28,054 nt of DNA from JAWXBR01 sp034440235 (GTDB lineage: Bacteria; Bacteroidota; Ignavibacteria; Kapaibacteriales; Kapaibacteriaceae). Below, in pieces: positions 1 through 7,308 of the stretch. The stretch lies in contig JAWXBR010000038.1 in NCBI GenBank assembly GCA_034440235.1, positions 1 to 28,054 of the forward strand. The letters are read 5' to 3'. Position 1 is the first letter of the stretch. Every line of letters starts with the position of its first letter. The notes under the pieces are model-generated. The model had not been told where the DNA came from, made no database searches, and saw only the letters and a list, made by a program, of their open reading frames with translations. Both the position numbers and the translations under genes were made by a program.

Positions 1-1110
1 CTGCTCATGTGTTGCTCCAGCAACAACAAATGAGATTCCGCTGCCTGGTATGCTCTCCCACAGATCTAACAAACCAAATTTTATAAATCCATCGAGGCGC
101 TTGAGGTCAGTCTTGATTGAGTAAAGTCGACTTGTTGAGTCTCTGTCCTCTTTGTCAATCTGGCCGCCCTCGTAGCTGTCTACGAAACCACGAACAAACA
201 GCTGCCATTCTATTGCATCATTATTGAAATACCAGCGATGTACCGCGTTCAACTGTTTGAATGTTGGTTGATCGGCAAAGCCGTCGGTGTTTTGGTCAGA
301 TGCCTGCGGCATAATGCGTCCGTGCAACATCGTCATCGTACTAAGTTCATCCGTAACGTGTTGTGCCCCGTACACATTTAGCTCGGCTCTCGATTGTGTA
401 TTGCCGTATGCATTCACAAAAAGTGTAGGTGCTGTTCGCGGGTTATGGTAGCACACATTAATGAGGCCCGTTATGGCATCGTAGCCGTTGGTTACGGTGC
501 CAGCCCCTTTTGAAATACTAACGGATTCCATAAACGGTCCAGGGATATGCTCGAGCCCGTATGGCATTTCAAGAGCGCGTAGCATCGGTACCGCTTCGAT
601 CAACACCTGAGTGTAGAGACCGCGAAGGCCTAGCATCTGAATCTGGCGCGCACCACTAGCCGCGTCGCTGTACGAAACTTCTACGCTCGGACTCTTTTCG
701 AACGACTCCGCCAGCGAGCAACAGGCAGCCTGCCTCAGCTGGTCTTGAGAGATAAACTCGGTCTTCTCTGTTGATCTTAAAATGGTAGGCTGGTCGGCTT
801 CGACGACAACAGAGGCCGAGGTCATGGGCTCCATCGTAAGAACCATGTCACGCGTAATAGCTGCAACGACAAGAGGTGCATATCCTACGGCTCTAACGAT
901 GAGTGTGTCATAGCCCGCCGCACGGGCGAGAACAAATTTTCCAGCTGTATCGGTGTAGACACCCTTCGTAGATCCTTTCCACGAGACAACTGCATTAGCT
1001 AGTGGACGAGTTGCGCCATCTGTTTCGATGTAAACGATGCGTCCACCTACATCCTGCGCAAACAGAACAGAAGGAACCATGAGAATCAGGCCAACCAATA
1101 ATAATCGCAT
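1..1110 (-). CDS. TonB-dependent outer-membrane receptor, 3' end cut by window edge
   Basis: The frame is open from an ATG at 1110 to the left edge (370 residues), so the C-terminal barrel is missing. I see a signal peptide (about residues 1-19, ending LFAQ), a carboxypeptidase-regulatory-like beta domain (about 20-95, with TKGVYTDTAGKFVL) and a plug domain (about 100-225). The plug contains CCSLAESFEKSPSVEVSYSD followed by a GARQIQMLGLRG segment and SISKGAGTVTNGYDAITG. This Cys-Cys/ESFE/SYSD plug type is familiar from Bacteroidota receptors found beside HYC_CC_PP-like small Cys-rich proteins, which is exactly the upstream neighbour here (54-base gap). By family knowledge it is an energised outer-membrane importer. 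A metal such as copper is an inferred substrate, not shown. TonB-receptor identity is secure; the substrate is not. Confidence 0.9.
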   Translation of the reverse strand, partial: MRLLLVGLILMVPSVLFAQDVGGRIVYIETDGATRPLANAVVSWKGSTKGVYTDTAGKFVLARAAGYDTLIVRAVGYAPLVVAAITRDMVLTMEPMTSASVVVEADQPTILRSTEKTEFISQDQLRQAACCSLAESFEKSPSVEVSYSDAASGARQIQMLGLRGLYTQVLIEAVPMLRALEMPYGLEHIPGPFMESVSISKGAGTVTNGYDAITGLINVCYHNPRTAPTLFVNAYGNTQSRAELNVYGAQHVTDELSTMTMLHGRIMPQASDQNTDGFADQPTFKQLNAVHRWYFNNDAIEWQLFVRGFVDSYEGGQIDKEDRDSTSRLYSIKTDLKRLDGFIKFGLLDLWESIPGSGISFVVAGATHEQ

Positions 1111-1164
1111 TGTGGTTTATCCAATAGAGTAAAGCAATTCAACATGAGTTGTTGGATTGTTACT

Positions 1165-1530
1165 CTAGACCACAAATACGCAGAGCCTCGCAGGTGTAGG
1201 GTCAGGTCCGGTAAAACACAGGTGAACCCGACTGCGAATAATGTCCGACTTAAATAAAATTGCGTCAGGCGGGGTCACGATTGTCAAAGGCGACTCGAAT
1301 ATCCTTGGCTCAGGCGCATGAGCATCCTTTACCATCTCACAATCTAGCCGCGTAACTGAAACGATTTCGGTACAGCATGGATCTTCTTGCTGATCGTCGC
1401 TGCAGCAATCGACGGTACAGGATTCTTCGACAACATCTTTACAGACGTGCGCAAGCACAGGCATGGCGGTAACGGAAACCAAAAAGGAAACCGCTAGTAC
1501 CGCCAACATGATGTTGTGGATAAATTTCAC
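1165..1530 (-). CDS. Small Cys-rich exported protein (HYC_CC_PP-like)
   Basis: This is 121 residues from a GTG at 1530. That start gives a clean signal peptide (MKFIHNIMLAVLAVSFLVSV, ending VLA-H). A longer reading from a TTG at 1563 adds a poor N-terminus. No clear Shine-Dalgarno is present for either. The mature part is Cys-rich: HVC at 28-30, C38, DCC at 41-43, PCC at 51-53, C64, C105 and C117, with a TPP at 86-88 and a PTPARL near the end. The order His-x-Cys, Cys-Cys and late Pro pairs resembles the HYC_CC_PP family of Bacteroidota, which commonly sits next to TonB receptors. Family assignment is by resemblance only. The paired Cys residues suggest periplasmic metal binding or disulphides (inference). 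It is probably co-transcribed with the receptor gene downstream. Confidence 0.7.
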   Translation of the reverse strand: MKFIHNIMLAVLAVSFLVSVTAMPVLAHVCKDVVEESCTVDCCSDDQQEDPCCTEIVSVTRLDCEMVKDAHAPEPRIFESPLTIVTPPDAILFKSDIIRSRVHLCFTGPDPTPARLCVFVV

Positions 1531-1621
1531 TGTGTTTGAGGGGCTAAAAGCAATTATCTGCAATCTAACGGACTTCGTCGAAACGTATTGGGACGTAGTT
1601 TCACACTAAGCGATTTGTTCA

Positions 1622-1627
1622 AGGAGG
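1622..1627 (+). promoter_or_regulatory. Strong Shine-Dalgarno for the YjdI-like gene
   Basis: A perfect AGGAGG lies 7 bases before the ATG at 1635. It fixes the start and is notable because most genes in this window lack a recognisable ribosome-binding site. Confidence 0.75.
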
Positions 1628-1634
1628 AAGAGCC

Positions 1635-1886
1635 ATGAGCATCGAGAAGCACTATAGCAACGGCGACGTTACAATTGTCTGGAAACCCGACCTTTGTCAG
1701 CACTCTGCCAGGTGTTTTAGAACCCTTCCAGAGGTTTTCAATCCCAGAGTCAATCCGTGGATTAAACCCGATGGGACAGAATCGCAGGTTCTGATAAGTG
1801 TAGTCTCGTCCTGTCCGTCCGGAGCCCTGACCATTCAGGCTTCCAATTCGGCACAAGGCTTGCCTGACCCACAGGTGCGGGCCTGA
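1635..1886 (+). CDS. YjdI-type divergent 4Fe-4S mono-cluster protein (Fer4_19)
   Basis: This 83-residue soluble protein opens with KHYSNGDVTIVWKPDLCQHS and ends its core with SSCPSGALTI. That is the Fer4_19 (PF06902) layout: one N-terminal Cys, a further Cys in ARCFRTLPEVF, a PWI...DG stretch in the middle, and a C-terminal CPSGAL. Three to four Cys (C21, C27, C60) are available for one Fe-S cluster. Length matches the family, whose members are about 70-80 residues and often stand alone or are fused to an N-acetyltransferase. There is no signal peptide, so it should be cytoplasmic. The electron partner is unknown. The gene is divergent from the Cys-rich/TonB pair, so a shared regulatory region and a metal or redox theme are possible but unproven. 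Confidence 0.88.
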   Translation: MSIEKHYSNGDVTIVWKPDLCQHSARCFRTLPEVFNPRVNPWIKPDGTESQVLISVVSSCPSGALTIQASNSAQGLPDPQVRA

Positions 1887-1950
1887 AACAATTGATTGCT
1901 GAGTCAGTCCGCAGTGGCGATTCACTCTATCTTCCTTATCTTAGATCTCA

Positions 1951-2376
1951 ATGCGTAAAGTTCTCACATTTGCAGTTGTCCTGGTATTGTCCAGCCTCGT
2001 AGCTTGGGCGGTACAGGTCACCATTCAAACCTTCACAGCCCGTTCAAACGGTAATGCTATCGTGGTTGAGTGGAAGTCGGCTGCAGAACCAGATGTGACG
2101 ACCTACGAACTAGAGCGCGCCGGTGACGATCAGATATTTAGGCAAGTATCAACAGTCACAGCTAAGGGTAGCAATCAGCCCTACACCTACACGGATGACG
2201 AAGCCTTTGGTAAGCGTGATGGCACCGACGGTTCGGTCTCTCGCAACTACTTTACATATCGTCTTAAGATTGTCCGCGCTGATAAATCGTTTGTGTACTC
2301 AAACACCATCGGTGTAAACCACAACGTTAGCGGCATCAAGAAGACATGGGGCATGATAAAAGAAATGTTCCGCTAA
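1951..2376 (+). CDS. Exported fibronectin-III-like domain protein
   Basis: This is 141 residues with an N-terminal signal peptide (MRKVLTFAVVLVLSSLVAWA). One beta-sandwich domain follows: IQTFTARSNGNAIVVEWKS, then TYELERAGDDQIFRQV, a YTYTDD turn, and NYFTYRLKIV...YSNTI. Alternating strands with E-W and Y-x-L-E-R motifs are typical of Fn3-like domains in secreted Bacteroidota proteins; such domains often precede sorting signals, but none is present here. The tail is basic and amphipathic (VSGIKKTWGMIKEMFR). It starts the four-gene run that continues with the metalloprotease, whose ATG lies inside this gene. Function unknown; it may be an accessory to the protease. Confidence 0.8.
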   Translation: MRKVLTFAVVLVLSSLVAWAVQVTIQTFTARSNGNAIVVEWKSAAEPDVTTYELERAGDDQIFRQVSTVTAKGSNQPYTYTDDEAFGKRDGTDGSVSRNYFTYRLKIVRADKSFVYSNTIGVNHNVSGIKKTWGMIKEMFR

Positions 2377-4010
2377 CCGTGCCTCGGTTGAGTCCCTTTA
2401 TAGCCCCTTACGTGGGCGTCGTTTTATTTCTAGTTCTGCAGACATCGCTTTTCGCCCATGAGGCGCCGAATGTTCGTTGTGGGTTCATCGAGAACTTTAC
2501 GCGAATAGACTCGCGTGGTAATCTGATAGCGGGACAGACACGTCCCAGTCTGCCGTTCTCTCTCGAATCATCCTCCGGCCATGTACGGGTGCATTACACG
2601 ACGTCTGGCGTGGATGCTGTGCCCGCTACCGACGACGATGGCACAGGCATTCCCGATTATGTCGAAGAAGCAGTTCGCTCGTTAGAAATCGCCTGGGACT
2701 ATGAAACCGGTACGCTGGGCTATTTGCCTCCTCCGTCCGATAGTCTTAGTGGTGGTTCCGCTGCAATTGATGTCTACTTGCTCGACCTAAGTAAGGCTGG
2801 TCCTACTGGTAATGGATGGTATGGTATAACAAATTTCGACGAGCAGATCGCATTTGGTACACTCGAACGGTACACATCTTGGATCGAAGTCGACAACGAT
2901 TTTAGTCCGGATGACCGAAACGTGCACGGTCAGCGGGTGTTTGTGACAACTGGCATTGACGGACTTCGCGTGACCACCGCACACGAGTTGCACCATACAA
3001 TTCAGGTTGGAGCGTACGGAGTGTCGCGGGTGCCACCGCTACAGCCGATGGTTTATGAGATGACCTCGACATGGATGGAACTAGCTGTATGGCCTGCTCT
3101 CCGCGACTGGGCAACGTACATGGCGCAGCTGCTAAAGAACCCAGAGTTCTTCCCTTTCAGCGCGCCTGGGGCTGGCAATGGGTATCCATGGGGCTGGTAC
3201 GGGGCTGTTCTGCATTCTTACGAGGGCAAGCACATCCTGCGAACTACATGGGAACACATTGCGTTGGGCGAGAGACCTTTTCAGGCGCTAGACAACGCAT
3301 GTGATGCAGAGGGTGTCCCTTTAGAACAAATGTTTTGCGATGCGCTCCGAGTTCTATATCGTACTGGTTCGAGGGGTAAGACCAATCCAATACTTCCATT
3401 TGCAGACTCGCTACCTGAAATCAACCTCTATGTCGATCAAAGTGTAAAAGTGCCATCGGATGTTGTAAGTGGCATACTTAAGCCGTACGATGTTCGAGCA
3501 ATGCGGTTTAGCGTTCCGTCTGTCGTCGATCCAAATCTGCCGCTTAGCGTCACTATATTACTTACGTGGCCAAATACAAGCGCGATGATTCTTTCCGACC
3601 TAAACAGTGTTACGCCATTTACAGTAACTCTTACGGCTTCACCATCGGGTTCTGACACACCTTTAAACGGTTCTTCATGGGGAGTCCGCGTGAGCCCAGC
3701 GGAAATCTGCTTTCAGATCGAAGGCGTGCAAACAGAACGCACGGAATCGCCCTATCCGCTGCCAATCGTCTATGGTACGCAGCAAATTCTCTCAGTACCT
3801 CTTCCGTCGGCATTGCCGGGCGACGTGGCAACAGTAACACTGCTCATCCCTTCAATGGTAGCAATACGTTCTGATACTGCACCAGTGGTACTAGACGACA
3901 CGCGCATCGTTGTGAATTGGAACGTACCCTCATCGTTGCGTCCAGGCATATACTTATTGAACGTCGACTGCGCCGGCACAACAGCTCTTCACAAGATTGT
4001 TGTGCGCTAA
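2346..4010 (+). CDS. Secreted putative zinc metalloprotease, MXAN_6640-like
   Basis: The gene encodes 554 residues. A hydrophobic export segment (VGVVLFLVLQTSLFA) is followed by a motif set known from MXAN_6640-type proteins: VHYTTSGVDAVPATDDDGTG, then IPDYVEEAV, and a zinc-binding HELHH (H213, E214, H217, from 2982) preceded by VTTA. HExxH indicates a metalloprotease with E214 catalytic. A later Tyr-Glu-Met-Thr-Ser-Thr-Trp segment is the expected position of the third ligand region, but I cannot assign it with certainty. The C-terminal third is beta-rich without a clear sorting domain. The ATG at 2346 overlaps the upstream gene by 31 bases; a GTG at 2379 would leave 2 bases between genes and give a tidier signal peptide. 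The stop at 4010 overlaps the ABC start. Substrate unknown. Confidence 0.8.
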   Translation: MGHDKRNVPLTVPRLSPFIAPYVGVVLFLVLQTSLFAHEAPNVRCGFIENFTRIDSRGNLIAGQTRPSLPFSLESSSGHVRVHYTTSGVDAVPATDDDGTGIPDYVEEAVRSLEIAWDYETGTLGYLPPPSDSLSGGSAAIDVYLLDLSKAGPTGNGWYGITNFDEQIAFGTLERYTSWIEVDNDFSPDDRNVHGQRVFVTTGIDGLRVTTAHELHHTIQVGAYGVSRVPPLQPMVYEMTSTWMELAVWPALRDWATYMAQLLKNPEFFPFSAPGAGNGYPWGWYGAVLHSYEGKHILRTTWEHIALGERPFQALDNACDAEGVPLEQMFCDALRVLYRTGSRGKTNPILPFADSLPEINLYVDQSVKVPSDVVSGILKPYDVRAMRFSVPSVVDPNLPLSVTILLTWPNTSAMILSDLNSVTPFTVTLTASPSGSDTPLNGSSWGVRVSPAEICFQIEGVQTERTESPYPLPIVYGTQQILSVPLPSALPGDVATVTLLIPSMVAIRSDTAPVVLDDTRIVVNWNVPSSLRPGIYLLNVDCAGTTALHKIVVR

Positions 4011-4633
4011 TGTCAACAGTTAGCCTCGAAGCCCACGGTCTCTCCAAGGCGTTTACGTCGCGATTGGTTATAACCAATCTTACTTTCTCTGCCATTAGCG
4101 GCGAAGTCATTGGCATTCTTGGAGCAAACGGAAGTGGCAAATCAACTGTCGTACGAATGATTGCAGGGGTGCTTAGACCTGACAGTGGATACATGAAGCT
4201 TCATGTTGGCACTTCTGAGATTCCTCGCAATGCGCATCCACTGTCTTCGGGACTAGTTGCGCCATATCTTCAGGTGTACGAAGAATTCACACCACTTGAA
4301 TTACTGTCAATACATTCGGCGATGCGTGGCTTGCCGAGTCAATCCAGAGCTGACGAACGGGTTCTAGAGCGTGTCGGACTCATAACACGAAAAGACGACC
4401 ACATCAAAACGTTTTCTAGCGGACTTCGCCAGCGTATGATCTTGGCACTTGCTGTGCATCTCGATCCTCCACTGCTGCTGCTAGACGAACCATCTGTTAC
4501 GATGGACGACGAAGGGCGGCGCATCGTCGATAATGAAATAACACTGCAACGAGAACGCGGCGGAATTGTATTCCTTGCTACAAACGACTCTAGAGAGCAT
4601 GCGCTATGTACACGAACAATGTTGCTGGTGTGA
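4010..4633 (+). CDS. ABC transporter ATP-binding subunit
   Basis: This 207-residue single ATPase domain shows Walker A GANGSGKST (38-46), signature FSSGLRQR (135-142), Walker B LLLLDEP (155-161, catalytic E160) and an SVTMDD D-loop. The Q-loop region reads LVAPYLQVYEEFTPLE, with Pro where Gln is common. The switch region reads FLATNDSREHA, with Asn in place of the usual His. Such variants occur in CcmA/ABC-2-like exporters. The start is the ATG at 4010, sharing its A with the upstream TAA; an in-frame extension upstream to 3917 lies inside the protease gene and is not needed. No permease gene is adjacent, so the transport substrate cannot be named. Coupling to a protease and a murein lyase suggests an envelope role (inference). 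Confidence 0.88.
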   Translation: MSTVSLEAHGLSKAFTSRLVITNLTFSAISGEVIGILGANGSGKSTVVRMIAGVLRPDSGYMKLHVGTSEIPRNAHPLSSGLVAPYLQVYEEFTPLELLSIHSAMRGLPSQSRADERVLERVGLITRKDDHIKTFSSGLRQRMILALAVHLDPPLLLLDEPSVTMDDEGRRIVDNEITLQRERGGIVFLATNDSREHALCTRTMLLV

Positions 4634-5529
4634 TGCACCGATCTACAATCCTCTTTCTGATTGTCGCAACGATTGCAATTGCAGTAACGTGCGGGAACGA
4701 TTCACCAGGAAGTAGTTCCGCTAACAACGGCGATACGCTGAGCATAAGTCAATGGAGACTACCAACCGAACTCTCCTTCTGTGGTGAGAAGGTACCAATG
4801 AACGATCCCGAGGTGCGCGAACGGCTTGAACGCGAGTTTTATGTCAACGTCCAATCACCCGGACAGATCATTCTTTACATAAAGCGTTCTGCGCGGTACT
4901 TCCCCATGTACGAACGGCTACTACGCGAAAAGAAAATGCCCGACGATCTTAAGTATGTTTCAGTCGCTGAGAGTGCGTTGTACATGTCTAAGTCGCCAAA
5001 AGACGCTGTTGGATTGTGGCAGTTCATTCCAGCAACTGCAAAAGCAATGGGCCTAATCGTGAACGAACAGGTTGACGAACGAAGGCAACCAGAAAAAAGC
5101 ACGGTTGCAGCACTCAAATATCTGCGAGATGGTTACGACAGTAATGGCTCGTGGACGAATGCTGCTGCAGGGTACAATATGGGACACACCAATTTCAGTA
5201 GCCACCGTGAATTTCAGAGCACTAAAGAATTTTACAATCTCTACCTAAACGAAGAAACGTCACGATACATTCTCCGCATCATCATGGTGAAATACCTGAT
5301 GGAAAATGCTGCCCAATTCGGCATTATTGTTCCGGCAGAAGAGCGTTACCAAGCCTCTACCACGCGCGAAGTCTCTGAGAAAAATGCCGTCGCTGACCTT
5401 TCAGTCTGGGCACGTGCAAACGGAACGACGTACAGACAGGTAAAGCTTCTCAACCCGTGGATACTTGGCCGTGGCCTGCCTTCGCCAGAGCGTGGAAGGC
5501 AATGGGAGATTACACTACCTGCAAAATAA
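4633..5529 (+). CDS. Membrane-associated lytic transglycosylase, MltD-like
   Basis: The gene encodes 298 residues starting at the ATG inside TGATG, overlapping the ABC stop. The N-terminus (ILFLIVATIAIAVTC-G) could be a lipoprotein signal with C20, but Thr before Cys is an unusual lipobox residue. The SLT domain covers about residues 75-220: KYVSVAESALY (catalytic E113), AVGLWQFIPATAKAMG (125-140) and AAAGYNMG (177-184). These are the family 1-type soluble lytic transglycosylase motifs. The C-terminus (about 245-298: LSVWARANGTTYRQVKLLNP, then ITLPAK) resembles a degenerate LysM peptidoglycan-binding domain. The product should cleave murein glycan strands to 1,6-anhydro ends in the periplasm. 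It is last in the run and is followed by a hairpin terminator. Confidence 0.9.
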   Translation: MHRSTILFLIVATIAIAVTCGNDSPGSSSANNGDTLSISQWRLPTELSFCGEKVPMNDPEVRERLEREFYVNVQSPGQIILYIKRSARYFPMYERLLREKKMPDDLKYVSVAESALYMSKSPKDAVGLWQFIPATAKAMGLIVNEQVDERRQPEKSTVAALKYLRDGYDSNGSWTNAAAGYNMGHTNFSSHREFQSTKEFYNLYLNEETSRYILRIIMVKYLMENAAQFGIIVPAEERYQASTTREVSEKNAVADLSVWARANGTTYRQVKLLNPWILGRGLPSPERGRQWEITLPAK

Positions 5530-5530
5530 A

Positions 5531-5563
5531 AACGCTGCGTAACCACGAAGGTCACACAGCGTT
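5531..5563. terminator. Bidirectional hairpin terminator between convergent genes
   Basis: AACGCTGCGT and ACACAGCGTT form a 10-bp stem with one mismatch; the loop contains a further ACC/GGT pairing. Read on the minus strand the stem is followed by GTTTTTATTTTGC, a good T-tract for the DUF1573 transcript. Read on the plus strand it is followed by GACGTATTTGTTT, a weaker tract for the transglycosylase transcript. Confidence 0.75.
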
Positions 5564-5592
5564 GACGTATTTGTTTACTTAAGACCTAAAGC

Positions 5593-6390
5593 TTACTTAA
5601 CACCCTTAGGAAATACAGGCGACGTTGGTTCCGGTACATTTCCGTATGCGCGGATATCCATTGTAGGCATTTCTGGTGTCGAAGTCATGAACTTTAGTCC
5701 GCCTGTTACCTGACCCTTCATCTGAGGAACGATACGTGCAACAATCTCAAGCTTCTCACCTGGATTGATTACGCGCTTGTCAGTAATGTTAACCACAAGC
5801 CCACCATCGGTAACGAAGTCAGAAACCGTTATCGGCTGTGTGTCGTTGTTCGAGAGAAAGAGCGTTGATGTTGCCTCTTGGCCAATCTTCAATTCAGAAA
5901 AATTGAAATACTGGTTTGGTCCAAGTACGAGTGCTCGCTGAATGTCGGCTTTAAGAGTAACAAAAGAGGTCGACTCATTCGTGTCGAGTCCAGCAGGAAC
6001 TGCAGTTCCACTCTTGCGAAACTCATCGCGCGCTGCAATACCTTCTTTATCGCCCCAACGCACTGTAATGCTCTTCACAATCTGACCAGATTGCGAAGGA
6101 TTAATGTTCAACTTTACTCCCATTGTGCTAACGTCACCTGACGTTACGTCCATTTTGTCGGGATCTGTCTTTGTACAACCACAGCCCGGCCTTATTTCGA
6201 TAAGCTTAAGCTCGCGACCGCCAGTATTTTTCATCTTGATTGTGGCATCAAGATGACCTTCTTTGGGTGGCTTTACCTTACCCCAGTCATACGTGTCACC
6301 ACCAACAACCTCAAGCTTAGCTGCTTGAGCAAAAACTAGCGTGAATGAGACGACCAAAAGCGTCAACGTCAGAGTTAAAAACCGAACCAT
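5593..6390 (-). CDS. DUF1573-family exported protein
   Basis: This is 265 residues from the ATG at 6390, chosen because it directly precedes a signal peptide (MVRFLTLTLTLLVVSFTLVF-AQA) and has GGAG 8 bases upstream; the frame opens further upstream but without a credible N-terminus. The mature N-terminus shows the DUF1573 pattern: TYDWGKVKPPKEGHLDATI, then MKNTGGRELKLIEIRPGCGC followed by T, a CGC pair at 70-72 and an INPSQSG turn. A second ASPM/Hydin-like beta-sandwich follows (about 170-250, LSNNDTQPITVSDF and VINPGEKLEI). Such proteins are periplasmic or surface-associated in Bacteroidota; their biochemical role is unknown. The gene probably has its own promoter (6455-6462). Confidence 0.85.
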   Translation of the reverse strand: MVRFLTLTLTLLVVSFTLVFAQAAKLEVVGGDTYDWGKVKPPKEGHLDATIKMKNTGGRELKLIEIRPGCGCTKTDPDKMDVTSGDVSTMGVKLNINPSQSGQIVKSITVRWGDKEGIAARDEFRKSGTAVPAGLDTNESTSFVTLKADIQRALVLGPNQYFNFSELKIGQEATSTLFLSNNDTQPITVSDFVTDGGLVVNITDKRVINPGEKLEIVARIVPQMKGQVTGGLKFMTSTPEMPTMDIRAYGNVPEPTSPVFPKGVK

Positions 6391-6454
6391 GCTACGTTCT
6401 CCAATTAATATTCGTTGTCGTACTTGAGAGTCTGTCGCTGTGACGGAGTCACTG

Positions 6455-6462
6455 CAAATATA
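6455..6462 (-). promoter_or_regulatory. Candidate Bacteroidota-type -7 box for the DUF1573 gene
   Basis: The minus strand reads TATATTTG, an exact match to the Bacteroidota consensus TAnnTTTG, about 65 bases before the ATG at 6390. A TTTAC lies 18 bases further upstream, near where a -33 TTTG would be expected. Assigned by motif only. Confidence 0.4.
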
Positions 6463-6489
6463 GTACACTGGTAAGGGTCTGTAAAGGGG

Positions 6490-7308
6490 CTAGAAAGCGT
6501 TCATGAGTCTGATGCCTACTCCGAGGTCGAGTGCACGCCACGGTTGCGTTTTCGAAAGGCTAGTTATAGGCCCTCCAATTGTTATCGTGGGTGTAAGGTA
6601 CATACCACGACGTATGGTCAAGTCGTAGCCTACCGATGCAAACGGTTCTAAAACAAACACACTGGCATCGTCGAGAATTGTGGGCTTCAGATCTTTCTCT
6701 TTTGACGGAGGATTGCCGTTAAAGAAATAATTGTCCGGACTAATCACTCTGTCAATCTGGGTTTGCGTTTCGCCTAGCTTCACCATCAACTTCAGTCCAC
6801 CACCGATGTTCAGATGAGTGCCCAGGATTCGATACCGTAAAGCACCTTGCAACGTGGCATACGTGATGGTGCCAGTAAAAACATACTCTGAGGTAACGAC
6901 GGTAACCGTAGAATGATCCACACGCGGAAAGCTCTGAGGGTCGCTCGTAAATGTCACGCTCCGCATTGCCATGCCAATCCCTGCCTGCACACTTACTTCC
7001 GGCAATAACCAATAATCAGCCGCAATCATTGCGCCGAATGGCATTCCACTGCCTCGATCATAAGTGCAGCATGTGTAGGATGTACCTTTTTCTAGGTAGT
7101 CGAGCGACGCAAAGTGTGTACCGTACCCACTCGACACTTCTAAGCCATAGAACAAGATTGGGCTCTCGAATGGTACTCGCGCAGAATATTGCCAATCAAA
7201 TCCTTGCGCAGAAAAACTCTGTGCTACAAGACACAAAGCAAGCACAAGAAAACCTAAACGGAATGCAAGGAAACCCGAACGGTAGACAAGCGTGCCCGAA
7301 CGACTCAT
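6490..7308 (-). CDS. Outer-membrane beta-barrel protein (272 aa)
   Basis: The start is the ATG at 7308, which overlaps the stop of the upstream gene (TGATG), so the two are translationally coupled. An N-terminal export segment (FLAFRLGFLVLALCLVAQSF) is followed by alternating amphipathic strands, for example SVQAGIGMAMRSVTF, TLQGALRYRILGTHLNIGGG and YLTPTITIGGPIT. The chain ends ALDLGVGIRLMNAF, a terminal Phe consistent with a BAM beta-signal. A CCTYDRGSG loop carries two adjacent Cys. Size and pattern fit small PorT/OmpA-barrel-like proteins. I do not recognise a named family. The partner upstream has a T9SS-like C-terminus, so it may be an anchor or conduit for that cargo (inference). Confidence 0.75.
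   Translation of the reverse strand: MSRSGTLVYRSGFLAFRLGFLVLALCLVAQSFSAQGFDWQYSARVPFESPILFYGLEVSSGYGTHFASLDYLEKGTSYTCCTYDRGSGMPFGAMIAADYWLLPEVSVQAGIGMAMRSVTFTSDPQSFPRVDHSTVTVVTSEYVFTGTITYATLQGALRYRILGTHLNIGGGLKLMVKLGETQTQIDRVISPDNYFFNGNPPSKEKDLKPTILDDASVFVLEPFASVGYDLTIRRGMYLTPTITIGGPITSLSKTQPWRALDLGVGIRLMNAF

Noticed and set aside
1554..1925. Minus-strand open frame of 123 aa
   Set aside because: Antisense to the YjdI-like gene, which has a perfect Shine-Dalgarno and a full Fer4_19 pattern.
3917..4009. In-frame upstream extension of the ABC ATPase
   Set aside because: It lies inside the protease gene in another frame, and the ABC fold begins just after the ATG at 4010.
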